This document shows, in pieces, positions 16,340 through 24,661 of a stretch of 64,000 nt of DNA. The stretch covers positions 248,001 through 312,000 of the forward strand of contig CABJAB010000004.1 in the NCBI GenBank assembly GCA_902363445.1, given 5' to 3'. The stretch's first letter is position 1; every line of letters begins with the position of its first letter. The position numbers and the translations under genes were made by a program. The DNA is from Lachnospiraceae bacterium (GTDB lineage Bacteria > Bacillota > Clostridia > Lachnospirales > Lachnospiraceae). The notes beneath the pieces are model-generated. The model searched no databases and had not been told where the DNA came from. It saw nothing but the letters and a program-made list of their open reading frames with translations.

Positions 16340-17533
16340 TTATGCAATTAGACGCTGAACCTCTGATTTTGCAGTATCTATGGACGCATGAGCATACCAG
16401 TTCATTGTGATACTGATATTTGAATGCCCCATGATATACTGTAAATCTTTCGGGTTCATGTTCTTGCTTGCCAGCCTTGTGCAGAACGTATGACGTAGCG
16501 TATGCGGTGTGATATGTGGCAAGGGGTTATCCTTATGGTGCTTGTTGTATTTCTTTACCATACGGACAAATAAGGCGTTGTAATCAATCGCAACTTTGGG
16601 CTTGCCCTTATGATTGACAAATAGAAAGTTGCTCCGTCCGTCTATCACAAATGGTTCTGCCTTTGGGCGTTTCTTCATAACCCGTTGAAATGCTTGTATC
16701 GTTTCCTTGCTTAATGGCACTTGCCTTGTTCCGCTCTTTGTCTTAGGCGTTTCAATATAGTAGCCCTGTTCCTTGCTCTTTAATAACTGGTGGTCGATAA
16801 TCACAACTTCATTCTTGAAATCAATATCGGCTACTGTCAGTCCGCACAGTTCCGAGATACGAAGTCCTGTCTTTAACAGTATCAGCACATCATCATAATA
16901 CTTGTGATACACATTGTCCGTCTTGATGAATGAGAGTAGGGATTGTTCCTGTTCCTCTGTCAATGCGACTTTCTCTTTGGTATCATTTTCTAGGACTTCA
17001 CTCAACTTGAAATCAAAAGGGTTTTTCCTTACACAATCGTCTTGTATGGCGATATAGAATGACGCTTTTAACGAGCGTTTATGGTTGTTAATGGTGTTAT
17101 AGGAAAAGCCTTTGTCTTTCATGCGTAACGCCCATTCCTTAGCGTCAGAGGGTTTTATCGTATCAATGCTCCTAGCACCTAACTTGTCCTCTTTCAATAA
17201 CCGCATGAGCTGTTCCCGTTGTTTCTGTGTGCTTTTCTTCACGTTTGCCCTCTGTGCGTTCTGTTTGGCGTAGAGTTGGCAAAGCGTCATTTTCTTGCCT
17301 GTGCTGTCGATACCGTCCTCAATATCCCGTCTTATCTGCTGTTCCAGTTCACGAAGTGAGGGTTTTTCCCGTTTTCCCTTTGGTGTCGGGTCTGTGGGTG
17401 TCAATCTCCAAGCATACACATATTTTGTGTTTCCAAATGCGTCTACATATTTATATAAGTATTTTCCGTCTGTTCGTTGGCTCTCTCCAGTATGCAGGAT
17501 ACGTCCTTTGCTATCCCGTCTTTTTTCTTTCAT
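16340..17533 (-). CDS. int: Tyrosine integrase, Tn916 family
   Basis: 397 aa (Tn916 Int is 405). N-terminal AT-rich-DNA arm-binding domain, SAM-like core-binding domain (about 80-165), and a catalytic domain with R in R-I-S-E-L-C-G-L, H-T-L-R-H-T-F, G-H-S-N and the Tyr in N-W-Y-A-H, so the catalytic set is complete. ATG 17533 has AAAGGAG 8-9 bases upstream. It catalyses integration and excision with the neighbouring Xis. Confidence 0.95.
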   Translation of the reverse strand: MKEKRRDSKGRILHTGESQRTDGKYLYKYVDAFGNTKYVYAWRLTPTDPTPKGKREKPSLRELEQQIRRDIEDGIDSTGKKMTLCQLYAKQNAQRANVKKSTQKQREQLMRLLKEDKLGARSIDTIKPSDAKEWALRMKDKGFSYNTINNHKRSLKASFYIAIQDDCVRKNPFDFKLSEVLENDTKEKVALTEEQEQSLLSFIKTDNVYHKYYDDVLILLKTGLRISELCGLTVADIDFKNEVVIIDHQLLKSKEQGYYIETPKTKSGTRQVPLSKETIQAFQRVMKKRPKAEPFVIDGRSNFLFVNHKGKPKVAIDYNALFVRMVKKYNKHHKDNPLPHITPHTLRHTFCTRLASKNMNPKDLQYIMGHSNISITMNWYAHASIDTAKSEVQRLIA

Positions 17534-17611
17534 GGTGTCTGCTCCTTTCCTTGTTGGAAAGAGCCTTGATATGACTTGTGTTCATCATAACACATACAAG
17601 GCTCATTTGCA

Positions 17612-17815
17612 TTAGATTGCGTCCAATTTATCAATAACCTTTTCAAACTGTCGGCGTTTAATCTGTATGCGGTTGCCATTCATAATGAGCCAGCCAGCGT
17701 CCTTATTTTCCTCTGCCAATCGTCTTAACTTGTTTTCTCCGATACGGAAATACTTAGACGCTTCTTCAATGGTAAGGGTGTATTTTTCCCATACGGGAAT
17801 ATCGTTGTTATTCAT
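17612..17815 (-). CDS. xis: Excisionase, Tn916 Xis type
   Basis: 67 aa, the same length as Tn916 Xis and, from memory of that protein, very similar along the whole chain ([21 protein letters not shown]). Winged-helix DNA-binding protein directing excision. Its start codon shares one base with the stop of the rep gene, and int follows, so rep-xis-int form one leftward operon. Confidence 0.95.
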   Translation of the reverse strand: MNNNDIPVWEKYTLTIEEASKYFRIGENKLRRLAEENKDAGWLIMNGNRIQIKRRQFEKVIDKLDAI

Positions 17816-18825
17816 CAGATACCCCCTTTCCCATGTTTCGTGTCATACTGGATATAGGGGATAAGGTCGGTGCGGTTTATCCTCTGTAAGTGGGCGGTCA
17901 GTTTACTGGAAAGGGAAGTGCTGTATCTTGCCTTATCAAGCATAGTTCCCACTTTTTCCAGTCCACCTAATGCGTCATGTTCTTCCAAGAAATAAAAACT
18001 TTTGACAGCGGAAATCACGCCACCCTCTGTAAGCCATTGCTGTGTTTCCTCAAGAGAATTATGTAGTTTCGGTACTTGCAGTTTTAAGACTTCCACAGCC
18101 CCTAAAAAGCGTTCCCAAAACCGACATGTTTTCCATCTGCTCTTATTACTTTCATTTCTGTTTGGCACGACAAAGCGTAGGTTGTTTGCCAATAGTCCGA
18201 AAGCCAGTTCCCCAAGTTCCAGCGGTCTGTCCTTGAATGTCATGGCAAAGGCATGAGCCTTATCATCACGCAGTTGCATTTCTGTCCGTTTCCAACTGCC
18301 GACTTCATCAAGTGTCTTATTATGTTTTGAACAGACTTCCTTATCCTTGTCATAAAAGCGGTAGGACAATCCCGATTTTCCAGCACCAATATAAACGGTC
18401 TTTGCGGTGTCGAAATCATCAAACTTACTTTCGTCAAAGTGATAGCCCTCACTATTCGAGATAAATTCCTCTTTTTCGCATTTCTTCTTTATCTGCTCTA
18501 TGGTAAAGAATGGCTTTTCGTTCTTATCATCAATGGCAATATCAAGCCTTGTGAAATGGAAGTTATCCAGTCCGTATCTTCGCTCGCAACGTTTGAACAT
18601 ATCCCCAAAGGTATAGTTTCTGCTGTTGAGAATACGGAAAATATCATCACAACCTCTGCCCGTCATAACAAGATAACAGCCTAGCCCCTGTGGGTTGTCC
18701 TCTGTCTTTCTTGCGTCCCCCGATACATAAATATCTCCAATCTGCCAGCGTGCTTGATAAGTCTTGAATTTTATCGTTGCTGGATAGACATTGAAAATGT
18801 CAGTCGGTAAACCTAAAATGTGCAT
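17815..18825 (-). CDS. Rep_trans replication initiator, frame disturbed at the start
   Basis: 336 aa from ATG 18825; a Rep_trans/Tn916-Orf20-type initiator that nicks an origin for rolling-circle replication of the excised circle. Conserved parts include [13 protein letters not shown] and [16 protein letters not shown]. The same frame stays coding for 28 more codons upstream (S-I-A-T-H-E-N-L-S-V-K-I-D-Y ...) up to 18909. The ATG with a ribosome site (18911-18913, GGAG upstream) is one base out of frame with it. Removing one A (18910) would give M-S-I-A-T-H. Either the protein starts late, uses a non-standard start, or is inactivated. Confidence 0.85.
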   Translation of the reverse strand: MHILGLPTDIFNVYPATIKFKTYQARWQIGDIYVSGDARKTEDNPQGLGCYLVMTGRGCDDIFRILNSRNYTFGDMFKRCERRYGLDNFHFTRLDIAIDDKNEKPFFTIEQIKKKCEKEEFISNSEGYHFDESKFDDFDTAKTVYIGAGKSGLSYRFYDKDKEVCSKHNKTLDEVGSWKRTEMQLRDDKAHAFAMTFKDRPLELGELAFGLLANNLRFVVPNRNESNKSRWKTCRFWERFLGAVEVLKLQVPKLHNSLEETQQWLTEGGVISAVKSFYFLEEHDALGGLEKVGTMLDKARYSTSLSSKLTAHLQRINRTDLIPYIQYDTKHGKGGI

Positions 18826-19005
18826 GATGACATCTTCTGCGTTTGCAGTTTCAAATACAATGCTGATGTAATCAATCTTAACAGATAAATTTTCGTGTGT
18901 TGCGATACTTCATTACTCCTTTCGTATGCCCCGATTTTTTGCAGGGTATAAATTGCATTTTTTCCTTTATTTATCACAGTTTCTAGGTACTATGACATGT
19001 ATACG

Positions 19006-19135
19006 CAGGGCGGTGTTACATATACGCCCTGTACGGAACGCCTACGGCGTTCCTTTTCTTCCTGCACCAGCCCCGTTCTTAACGCTCACGAGCCTTTGGG
19101 AGGCTCGTGGCTAAACGGGGCAGGCACAGGAAGAA
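19006..19135. other. Origin-like cluster of hairpins upstream of rep
   Basis: Three structures lie in tandem in the 548-base gene-free gap between rep and the regulator: CAGGGCG/CGCCCTG (19006-19031), GGAACGCC-TAC-GGCGTTCC (19035-19053), and a nested long stem with arms TTCTTCCTG/CAGGAAGAA (19056-19064, 19127-19135), CCCCGTT/AACGGGG and CACGAGCC/GGCTCGTG. This is what a rolling-circle double-strand origin or oriT next to a Rep_trans gene looks like. Which nick site is used cannot be seen. Confidence 0.65.
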
Positions 19136-19373
19136 ACACCGTTTTCGGTCGGATAGTCCATGCCTATTCATGCTATCAAAGCGAAAATAACTCTTTTCTA
19201 TGCCTACTCAAGCGTGTGATTGACCTCATTGTGCTTAATCACTATATCCTCCATGATAATAACGCCGTTAGAATTACTTGTCAAGAACTTTTTCTTGACT
19301 TTTTCGGCTATAATAAGTATGATAGGCTTATAAAGGAACGAAAAAGCCGGGAAAGGAAAAGATATAAGAAGTT

Positions 19374-20009
19374 ATGGAGCATGACACAAAGAAAATAAAT
19401 TTTTTAGGGGAGAACATACAGACCATAAGAAAACACAGGAAAATGAAACAGCAGGAGCTTGCGGACGCCATCGGTATCAATATGCAGAGCCTTTCTAAGA
19501 TTGAACGAGGGGTAAACTATCCCACCTTTGACACGCTGGAAAAGATAATGGACGTACTGGAAGTAACACCGAATGAATTGTTGTCGGGAGAATGGAAGTT
19601 TGTCCAACAGGCGGAAAAAGAGGTATGCAAGTTTTTACGGACGGAAGAACGCCTAAATGCAGAACTGAAACACGGACACTATGATAACTTCTTTGACAGT
19701 GAAGAAGAATGGCTAGAGTATGAGTTGGAGCAGTTGCGGAAATACATCACAGACTATATCAAGGGAGAGGACATACAAGCGTCCGACCTTTACCCTATCA
19801 AAACATTTATCCAGCACTTGAAATTTCAGAAAGTATTAGACCGTTATGATGATTTATACAGCATGGATATGTTCGGGGAAAGCACAGACGGACACAAGTA
19901 CGGTACACCTTATCAGGTTGTAAAGAGGATAAATCCCAACTCAAAAGAAGATATGGAGCTGTTGCGGGAAGTCTTAAAGGACAGCCATTTTGACAACGGG
20001 GACGAGTAG
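19374..20009 (+). CDS. Cro/CI-type HTH regulator with long C-terminal domain
   Basis: 211 aa. Residues 12-65 are an XRE helix-turn-helix (G-E-N-I-Q-T-I-R-K-H-R ... Q-Q-E-L-A-D-A-I-G-I ... S-K-I-E-R-G); the rest is acidic and helical with no known domain. Divergent from rep and upstream of the bacteriocin cassette, it probably controls one or both. A terminator follows directly. Confidence 0.85.
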   Translation: MEHDTKKINFLGENIQTIRKHRKMKQQELADAIGINMQSLSKIERGVNYPTFDTLEKIMDVLEVTPNELLSGEWKFVQQAEKEVCKFLRTEERLNAELKHGHYDNFFDSEEEWLEYELEQLRKYITDYIKGEDIQASDLYPIKTFIQHLKFQKVLDRYDDLYSMDMFGESTDGHKYGTPYQVVKRINPNSKEDMELLREVLKDSHFDNGDE

Positions 20010-20041
20010 CCTTTTTCCTCTTGCAAAAAGATACAGCAAAC

Positions 20042-20113
20042 AAAAAGCCCAGATCAAGAGTGCAAGCACCACTTCTAAAGAAGTGGCAGGCTCTTGACAG
20101 GGCTTTTTCTTTT
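20042..20113 (+). terminator. Terminator after the HTH regulator
   Basis: Long stem with arms AAAAAGCCC/GGGCTTTTT, GATCAAGAG/CTCTTGAC and an inner CCACTTCT/AGAAGTGG hairpin, ending TTTTTCTTTT. Symmetrical enough to work in both directions. Confidence 0.85.
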
Positions 20114-20323
20114 CTGTTTATGGCAGACAAGAGAAAAAAGGATAGCTATATTGTATAGTTTCTCTAATAATTTTAGAGCAATGAATTTATCACAGGTACT
20201 TCGTCTTTTCATTGTAAAAGTACAATCGTGGAAAGCACTAATATTGGCACTTTGATTTTGTGCATTATGCACAAAATATGATAGCAACAAAGAGGTCATA
20301 TATAAAATAGAAACAAAAATAAC

Positions 20324-20352
20324 TTGACATTTAATGAAATATATGTTATGTT
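20324..20352 (+). promoter_or_regulatory. Promoter of the lactococcin-972-type cassette
   Basis: TTGACA (20324-20329), 17-base spacer, TATGTT (20347-20352), about 70 bases before the bacteriocin start. The flanking AT-rich 20114-20320 holds no gene. Confidence 0.8.
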
Positions 20353-20420
20353 GAGGTTAGTAAAAACAGTACGTGACATAAAACTATCAAAAAGTAAAAA
20401 AGAGAAAGGAGGTTTATCGA

Positions 20421-20735
20421 ATGAGAGCAAAGAAGTTGAGAACGAAAGTAGTTGGTCTTGTAGCAGCAGTTATGGTTGTCGGCGCTCCACTTACAGCGTG
20501 GGCTATTGATGTAGCGGGTGGAGATTTGTACTACAATGGAGGGCAAACAGACACCATTGTATATTCCGAAATTGGGCGTAAAGCAGGTATTAGTCGCAAC
20601 TACATGGTAAAGGCAACTGTAAAGGTCGGCGGAGATACATATACCAGTGGATTCAAGTCAAACTACGCTTACAAAGATGCAAAGAGAGTTTGGTGGGCGA
20701 ACGAAACATCTTATTATGATTATTATCCATATTAA
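20421..20735 (+). CDS. Lactococcin 972 family bacteriocin precursor
   Basis: 104 aa with a clear signal peptide: basic start M-R-A-K-K-L-R-T-K, hydrophobic core, A-W-A cleavage site near residue 28. The predicted mature part of about 76 aa is Tyr/Gly-rich, has no cysteines, and shows the family-like G-G-D-L-Y-Y-N-G-G and strand pattern. Lactococcin 972 blocks septum formation by binding lipid II. AGGAGG lies nine bases before the ATG. The two genes downstream are the DUF1430 and ABC pair that accompany this family, which is strong contextual support. Confidence 0.85.
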   Translation: MRAKKLRTKVVGLVAAVMVVGAPLTAWAIDVAGGDLYYNGGQTDTIVYSEIGRKAGISRNYMVKATVKVGGDTYTSGFKSNYAYKDAKRVWWANETSYYDYYPY

Positions 20736-20754
20736 GTAAAATAGTTCAAACACC

Positions 20755-20786
20755 TAGGGCGGGGTTATTTGTCCCGCCCTATTTTA
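20755..20786 (+). terminator. Attenuator between bacteriocin and immunity/transport genes
   Basis: TAGGGCGGG and CCCGCCCTA form a 9-bp stem followed by TTTTATA, 20 bases after the bacteriocin stop. It would make the peptide message more abundant than the downstream membrane genes. Confidence 0.8.
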
Positions 20787-20816
20787 TACATTTCTTCAAA
20801 GAAAGGGGCGTATGTT

Positions 20817-22772
20817 ATGAAAAAATTTTTAAAGATTTTTATTTTCCTTGAAGTCATACTCTTTGCATATATTTTTAATACTTCTATTTACAACATTTAT
20901 GAAAAGAATAACATTGCTACTGAGAATTTAAAAGGGTATGTTTTAGAAGAAACATCGCCAGAAATTCTCGACAAATTTTATACAATATTTACAGAAGAAT
21001 ATTCTCAAAATAAATTAGAACTCATTAACAATACGCTCACTTCCACAGATAAATCTGTTTATGATTTATATTGCTATCCATTAAATGAGTTTACACAAAA
21101 ACAGCCTATATCTTCCTCTATTTTGTTTCAATATCATGAATTGCAAAAGGAAGATTTTTTAGATAGTGTTGGTGTATTCTATACAGATTTACCAGCTAAC
21201 ACAATTAAAGAGATAGCTTCTCAACTGTCCGTCGCAATAAATAACTTTGAAAATGACGCTATTCCGTATAGTATGGTATTAGAATTGAATCTTCTGAATT
21301 TTGTAATCTTATTTATTGTACTTCAAATCATATACTGTATTTATACGTCTTATAGTTTGAAAAAAATAGGTATTAAAAAAAGCATGGGCTTTTCTACTAT
21401 ACATATTTTAAAGGAGCAAATTACCAGTGTAATAAAATATTTTGCTGTAATATGTTTAGTATTACTGTTCTTGCTAAATTTATATTACGCATTAACAAAC
21501 AGATATGATTTTTCTTATTTAGCAACAAGTGTACTGTTCTTTATTGGTGTTTTAGCTATAAATATACTTTGTGTTTTAATTACAAGTATTTTAATTAAGT
21601 TTGTTTCTTTAGAGGCAATGATAAAAAATAAGACTTTAAATAGCGGCACAAATATTGTAGTTCAGGCTATAAAAATAATTTTTTCGGTAATAATCGCTAT
21701 CACTATTATTTCATTGCTGAATCAGGGGAACTCATTTAGACAAAGCCAACAAGCTGTTTTAGATTATAAGTATCTGGACGGATATTATACCGCTAATGGT
21801 TTTAATTCATCGGAGTATGATTATGCGTTAGCAAACACAGACATATTAGAAAAATATTCTGAACAAACATTAGAGATGTATAATCATAACCATTCACTAC
21901 TATGTGATTTTAGGACAGACGGTGGTTTGCAGACATCACGCCCCTATTATGAACAACAGCTTGTTATTGCAAATAGAAATTATCTGAATGAATTTTCAAA
22001 TATCCAGCTCAGTGGAAAACCATTGGGAGAAGATATATTTAGTGAACCAACAGTATTAGTTCCACATAAATATAAGAATGATGAAAATTCTATTAGCGAA
22101 TATATTAAGCAAGAATATTTCCGATTGATGAATTACAATCAATTTTATGGAATACCGGGAGAAGAAAAAACTATTGATAAATTTAATGTTGTTTATATAG
22201 ACGATGATTCTACGATAAAAGTCAATACAGAAAATGGTTTTTCGGATATGGCTAATCCTGTTATCATTGTTGATACGGGCAATTTTGCAGGACTTTACTA
22301 TTTGGATTCTTTAAATACAAGGTGTTTATTTTTTCAAATGGAGTCAAGAGAAGATTTTTCTTCTTTGTTATCAGAATATGATTTAGAGCAATTAGTTACA
22401 GCTGGAACATTACTTACACCTTATTTAATGCAACTTGAAAATGTGACATTCGTTCTTAAAACACTCACTATGTTTACGATTGTCTTTATAGTGTCTTTAC
22501 TGTTTATTTTGTATATTTCAAATTATGTGGACATTTTTGTAAATCGAAAGAGATATGCGGCAAAAGAGATTTTAGGATTCTCTCATTTTAGGACACTGAA
22601 AAATCGGTATATTTTTTGGGGAATCGAAATAATTATATCAGGCGTATTAACTGCTATAAATTATTATTTTGCTTGCCTTTTTGCGATTATACTTATTGAC
22701 TACATATTCTGCGAATTGCTTTATAGAATTTATATCTCAAACGCTTTATATGAGATTGAAAAGGGGGCATAA
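20817..22772 (+). CDS. DUF1430 bacteriocin-associated integral membrane protein
   Basis: 651 aa from ATG 20817 (AAAGGGG upstream; the 20769 start has no site). An N-terminal helix, an extracellular domain of about 130 aa, then four to five helices, a second large extracellular domain, and three C-terminal helices: a MacB/FtsX-like permease layout. In lactococcin-972 loci this protein pairs with the ABC ATPase for immunity or export. Strongly AT-rich. It ends two bases before the ATPase. Confidence 0.85.
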   Translation: MKKFLKIFIFLEVILFAYIFNTSIYNIYEKNNIATENLKGYVLEETSPEILDKFYTIFTEEYSQNKLELINNTLTSTDKSVYDLYCYPLNEFTQKQPISSSILFQYHELQKEDFLDSVGVFYTDLPANTIKEIASQLSVAINNFENDAIPYSMVLELNLLNFVILFIVLQIIYCIYTSYSLKKIGIKKSMGFSTIHILKEQITSVIKYFAVICLVLLFLLNLYYALTNRYDFSYLATSVLFFIGVLAINILCVLITSILIKFVSLEAMIKNKTLNSGTNIVVQAIKIIFSVIIAITIISLLNQGNSFRQSQQAVLDYKYLDGYYTANGFNSSEYDYALANTDILEKYSEQTLEMYNHNHSLLCDFRTDGGLQTSRPYYEQQLVIANRNYLNEFSNIQLSGKPLGEDIFSEPTVLVPHKYKNDENSISEYIKQEYFRLMNYNQFYGIPGEEKTIDKFNVVYIDDDSTIKVNTENGFSDMANPVIIVDTGNFAGLYYLDSLNTRCLFFQMESREDFSSLLSEYDLEQLVTAGTLLTPYLMQLENVTFVLKTLTMFTIVFIVSLLFILYISNYVDIFVNRKRYAAKEILGFSHFRTLKNRYIFWGIEIIISGVLTAINYYFACLFAIILIDYIFCELLYRIYISNALYEIEKGA

Positions 22773-22774
22773 GT

Positions 22775-23425
22775 ATGTCATTGATTACATTAAAGAACGT
22801 CAAAAAAGAATATGGGAAAAATCAGGTTCTATTTGAAAATTTATCTTTAGAAATAGAAAAAGGCGAATTTGTGGGGCTTGTAGGGAAAAGCGGGGCAGGT
22901 AAAACGACACTTTTAAATATAATAGGATTGATTACTGATATATCCGAGGGAACAATCACTATTGATAGTCATAAAAATTTGTCCATGAACGGTAAAAATG
23001 CTATGATTTTGAGAAGATATACAATAGGCTATCTATTTCAAAATTATGGACTAATAGAAGATGAAAGCGTGTTGTGGAATTTAAAATTAGCTCTTGAATA
23101 TAAAAAAGTAAAAAAAGAAGAAAAACTGAAACTAATCAATAAGTATTTAAAGCAATTTGAGCTAAGTGACATGCTTAACAAAAAAGTATATCAGTTAAGC
23201 GGTGGAGAGCAACAGCGAATTGCAATTATTAAATTGATTTTGCAAGGAAGTCAGATTATATTAGCTGATGAACCAACTTCTGGACTTGATAAAGAGAACG
23301 AATTGATAGTGATGAAACTTTTGAAAGAATTAAATGAAAAGGGCATTACTATAATCATGGTCACTCACAACATGAATTTGTGCGATTGTTTTTCCAGAGT
23401 TATAAATGTAGAAAACTTTAGATAG
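22775..23425 (+). CDS. ABC transporter ATPase of the lactococcin-972-type locus
   Basis: 216 aa with Walker A G-K-S-G-A-G-K-T, signature L-S-G-G-E-Q-Q-R, Walker B I-I-L-A-D-E-P-T-S-G-L-D and the H-loop V-T-H-N. It is the nucleotide-binding partner of the upstream DUF1430 permease and resembles MacB/LolD-type ATPases. Probably protects the producer from its own bacteriocin. A terminator follows within ten bases. Confidence 0.92.
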   Translation: MSLITLKNVKKEYGKNQVLFENLSLEIEKGEFVGLVGKSGAGKTTLLNIIGLITDISEGTITIDSHKNLSMNGKNAMILRRYTIGYLFQNYGLIEDESVLWNLKLALEYKKVKKEEKLKLINKYLKQFELSDMLNKKVYQLSGGEQQRIAIIKLILQGSQIILADEPTSGLDKENELIVMKLLKELNEKGITIIMVTHNMNLCDCFSRVINVENFR

Positions 23426-23430
23426 TTTGT

Positions 23431-23474
23431 TAAAGGGAGATACGCGGTTTTATTATACGTGCAATCTCCCTTTA
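23431..23474 (+). terminator. Terminator ending the bacteriocin cassette
   Basis: TAAAGGGAGAT and ATCTCCCTTTA form an 11-bp stem after the ABC ATPase. The following 180 bases up to 23655 hold the right end of the element and no gene. Confidence 0.82.
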
Positions 23475-23655
23475 TATTTCGTCATATCAAGACTCATATT
23501 CAATTATGGTAAATTCGTGGTAAAACACTTATTTTTTCAAGTGATGAACAGCCCTTAAATGCTGTATTTATGCGGATAATCGGATTTTCTATATCAAGTT
23601 ATAATAAAACTTTATTACTTTCAACTACTATCAGATAAAAGCGGTGTATGAATCT

Positions 23656-23850
23656 ATGAAAAACAAATTACAGCAATTGAGGTGGGACAGTAACTTAAGT
23701 CAACAGCAACTCGCGATCAAATCCGGTGTGAAACGTAGTATCATCAGTAATATCGAAAACGGACATACTACGAATCCTTCCATTGTCACTGCACTGAAGC
23801 TGGCAAAAGCTTTAAATGTGACAATTGAAGACATTTTCACGCTTGACTAA
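23656..23850 (+). CDS. Small Cro/CI-type HTH protein
   Basis: 64 aa, essentially only a helix-turn-helix (Q-Q-Q-L-A-I-K-S-G-V-K-R-S-I-I-S-N-I-E-N-G) ending I-E-D-I-F-T-L-D. ATG 23656 has GCGGTG about ten bases upstream; a GTG four codons earlier is possible. It sits between the right end of the element and the resumed tail genes, with its own terminator behind, so it may belong to either or be a separate passenger. Confidence 0.8.
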   Translation: MKNKLQQLRWDSNLSQQQLAIKSGVKRSIISNIENGHTTNPSIVTALKLAKALNVTIEDIFTLD

Positions 23851-23900
23851 ACAGGATAGGACCGCCCGAAAAGGAACCAAAAAACTAAATATCTTCACCC

Positions 23901-23930
23901 AGACCGCCGGAACAGGCGGTCTTTTTATTT
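23901..23930 (+). terminator. Terminator before the tail chaperone gene
   Basis: AGACCGCC-GGAACA-GGCGGTCT followed by TTTTATTTT. It shields the tail genes from transcription coming out of the inserted DNA, but also would block tail operon transcription from upstream unless it is read through. Confidence 0.88.
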
Positions 23931-23951
23931 TAACAAACAGGAGGTTTCTCT

Positions 23952-24614
23952 ATGAACATCAACTTTGATATCATTCAGATTAAAAATGATATCCCTTTTT
24001 CCATCCTCGAGATATATGCCCGTGTGATCACGGAAAGCTCTTTTGTTACCTTGGAGGACAAATCGGAGCTTTATATGCCCGGCAGAGCCGAAGCAGCTGT
24101 TGTCTCTCTTTTTTACAGCCATTTAGTCGAAGGGTTTGATCCTGGCAAAGATTTTAATTATGACACTTGTATTGAAGATACCTCTCTTTATGAATTTTTC
24201 AAAGCCCATCGGACAGAAGGACCGCTGCCGATAATCGAACATTTTGCCGCACTGATGACCGACTTTGAGAAGCAGCGCCGTATCCGCTCCTCTTCCCATG
24301 AAAGGGATATGCTTAACAGCTTTCTGGAAAAAGAATCCCTGAGGATCGACGCAGAGATTGAAGCCAACCGGGAAATGAAACGTCTTGCGAAAGCACAGGC
24401 CCTTCAGACAGAAAACGCCAATCGGGTAAATCAGTATTTTTCTTCAGAAGAGCAAGCAGAATTGCTGAAAAAAATGGATGAATATCATTTCGCCCCCGAC
24501 AAGATCGGCGATTATCTTCTCGGCCGGCTCAATAACAACGGATATCCAGGCACTACTCCTACGGCTTCCGAACGGCAGTCAGAAGGTGCCGCAGAAGATA
24601 CCGTGTCTCAATGA
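23952..24614 (+). CDS. Probable tail assembly chaperone
   Basis: 220 aa, acidic and helical, with a charged middle (E-K-E-S-L-R-I-D-A-E-I-E-A-N-R-E-M-K) and a low-complexity tail. It lies between the tail tube and the tape measure gene, the standard place for chaperones (gpG/gpGT type). I see no slippery heptamer at its end that would make a longer frameshift product. AGGAGG is eight bases upstream of the ATG. Confidence 0.6.
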   Translation: MNINFDIIQIKNDIPFSILEIYARVITESSFVTLEDKSELYMPGRAEAAVVSLFYSHLVEGFDPGKDFNYDTCIEDTSLYEFFKAHRTEGPLPIIEHFAALMTDFEKQRRIRSSSHERDMLNSFLEKESLRIDAEIEANREMKRLAKAQALQTENANRVNQYFSSEEQAELLKKMDEYHFAPDKIGDYLLGRLNNNGYPGTTPTASERQSEGAAEDTVSQ

Positions 24615-24661
24615 GATCCTCCATCCCTGATACCCCTCATGAAAGGAGTGATGATTCATAA

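Larger units (their letters stand above)
16060..23640. mobile_element. Tn916-like integrative element carrying a lactococcin-972-type locus
   Basis: Bounds are approximate. The block has int, xis, a Rep_trans initiator with origin-like hairpins, a Cro/CI regulator and an AT-rich bacteriocin cassette; base composition and codon use are clearly more AT-rich than the tail genes around it, most strongly at 20.8-23.4 kb. Directly oriented GTGGTAAA-type sites lie at both ends (16330-16340 and 23518-23540), like the DR2 integrase arms of Tn916. No exact target duplication was found by eye, so the ends lie within about 16.05-16.22 and 23.47-23.65 kb. Conjugation genes are absent, so it would be at most mobilisable. 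Confidence 0.75.
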
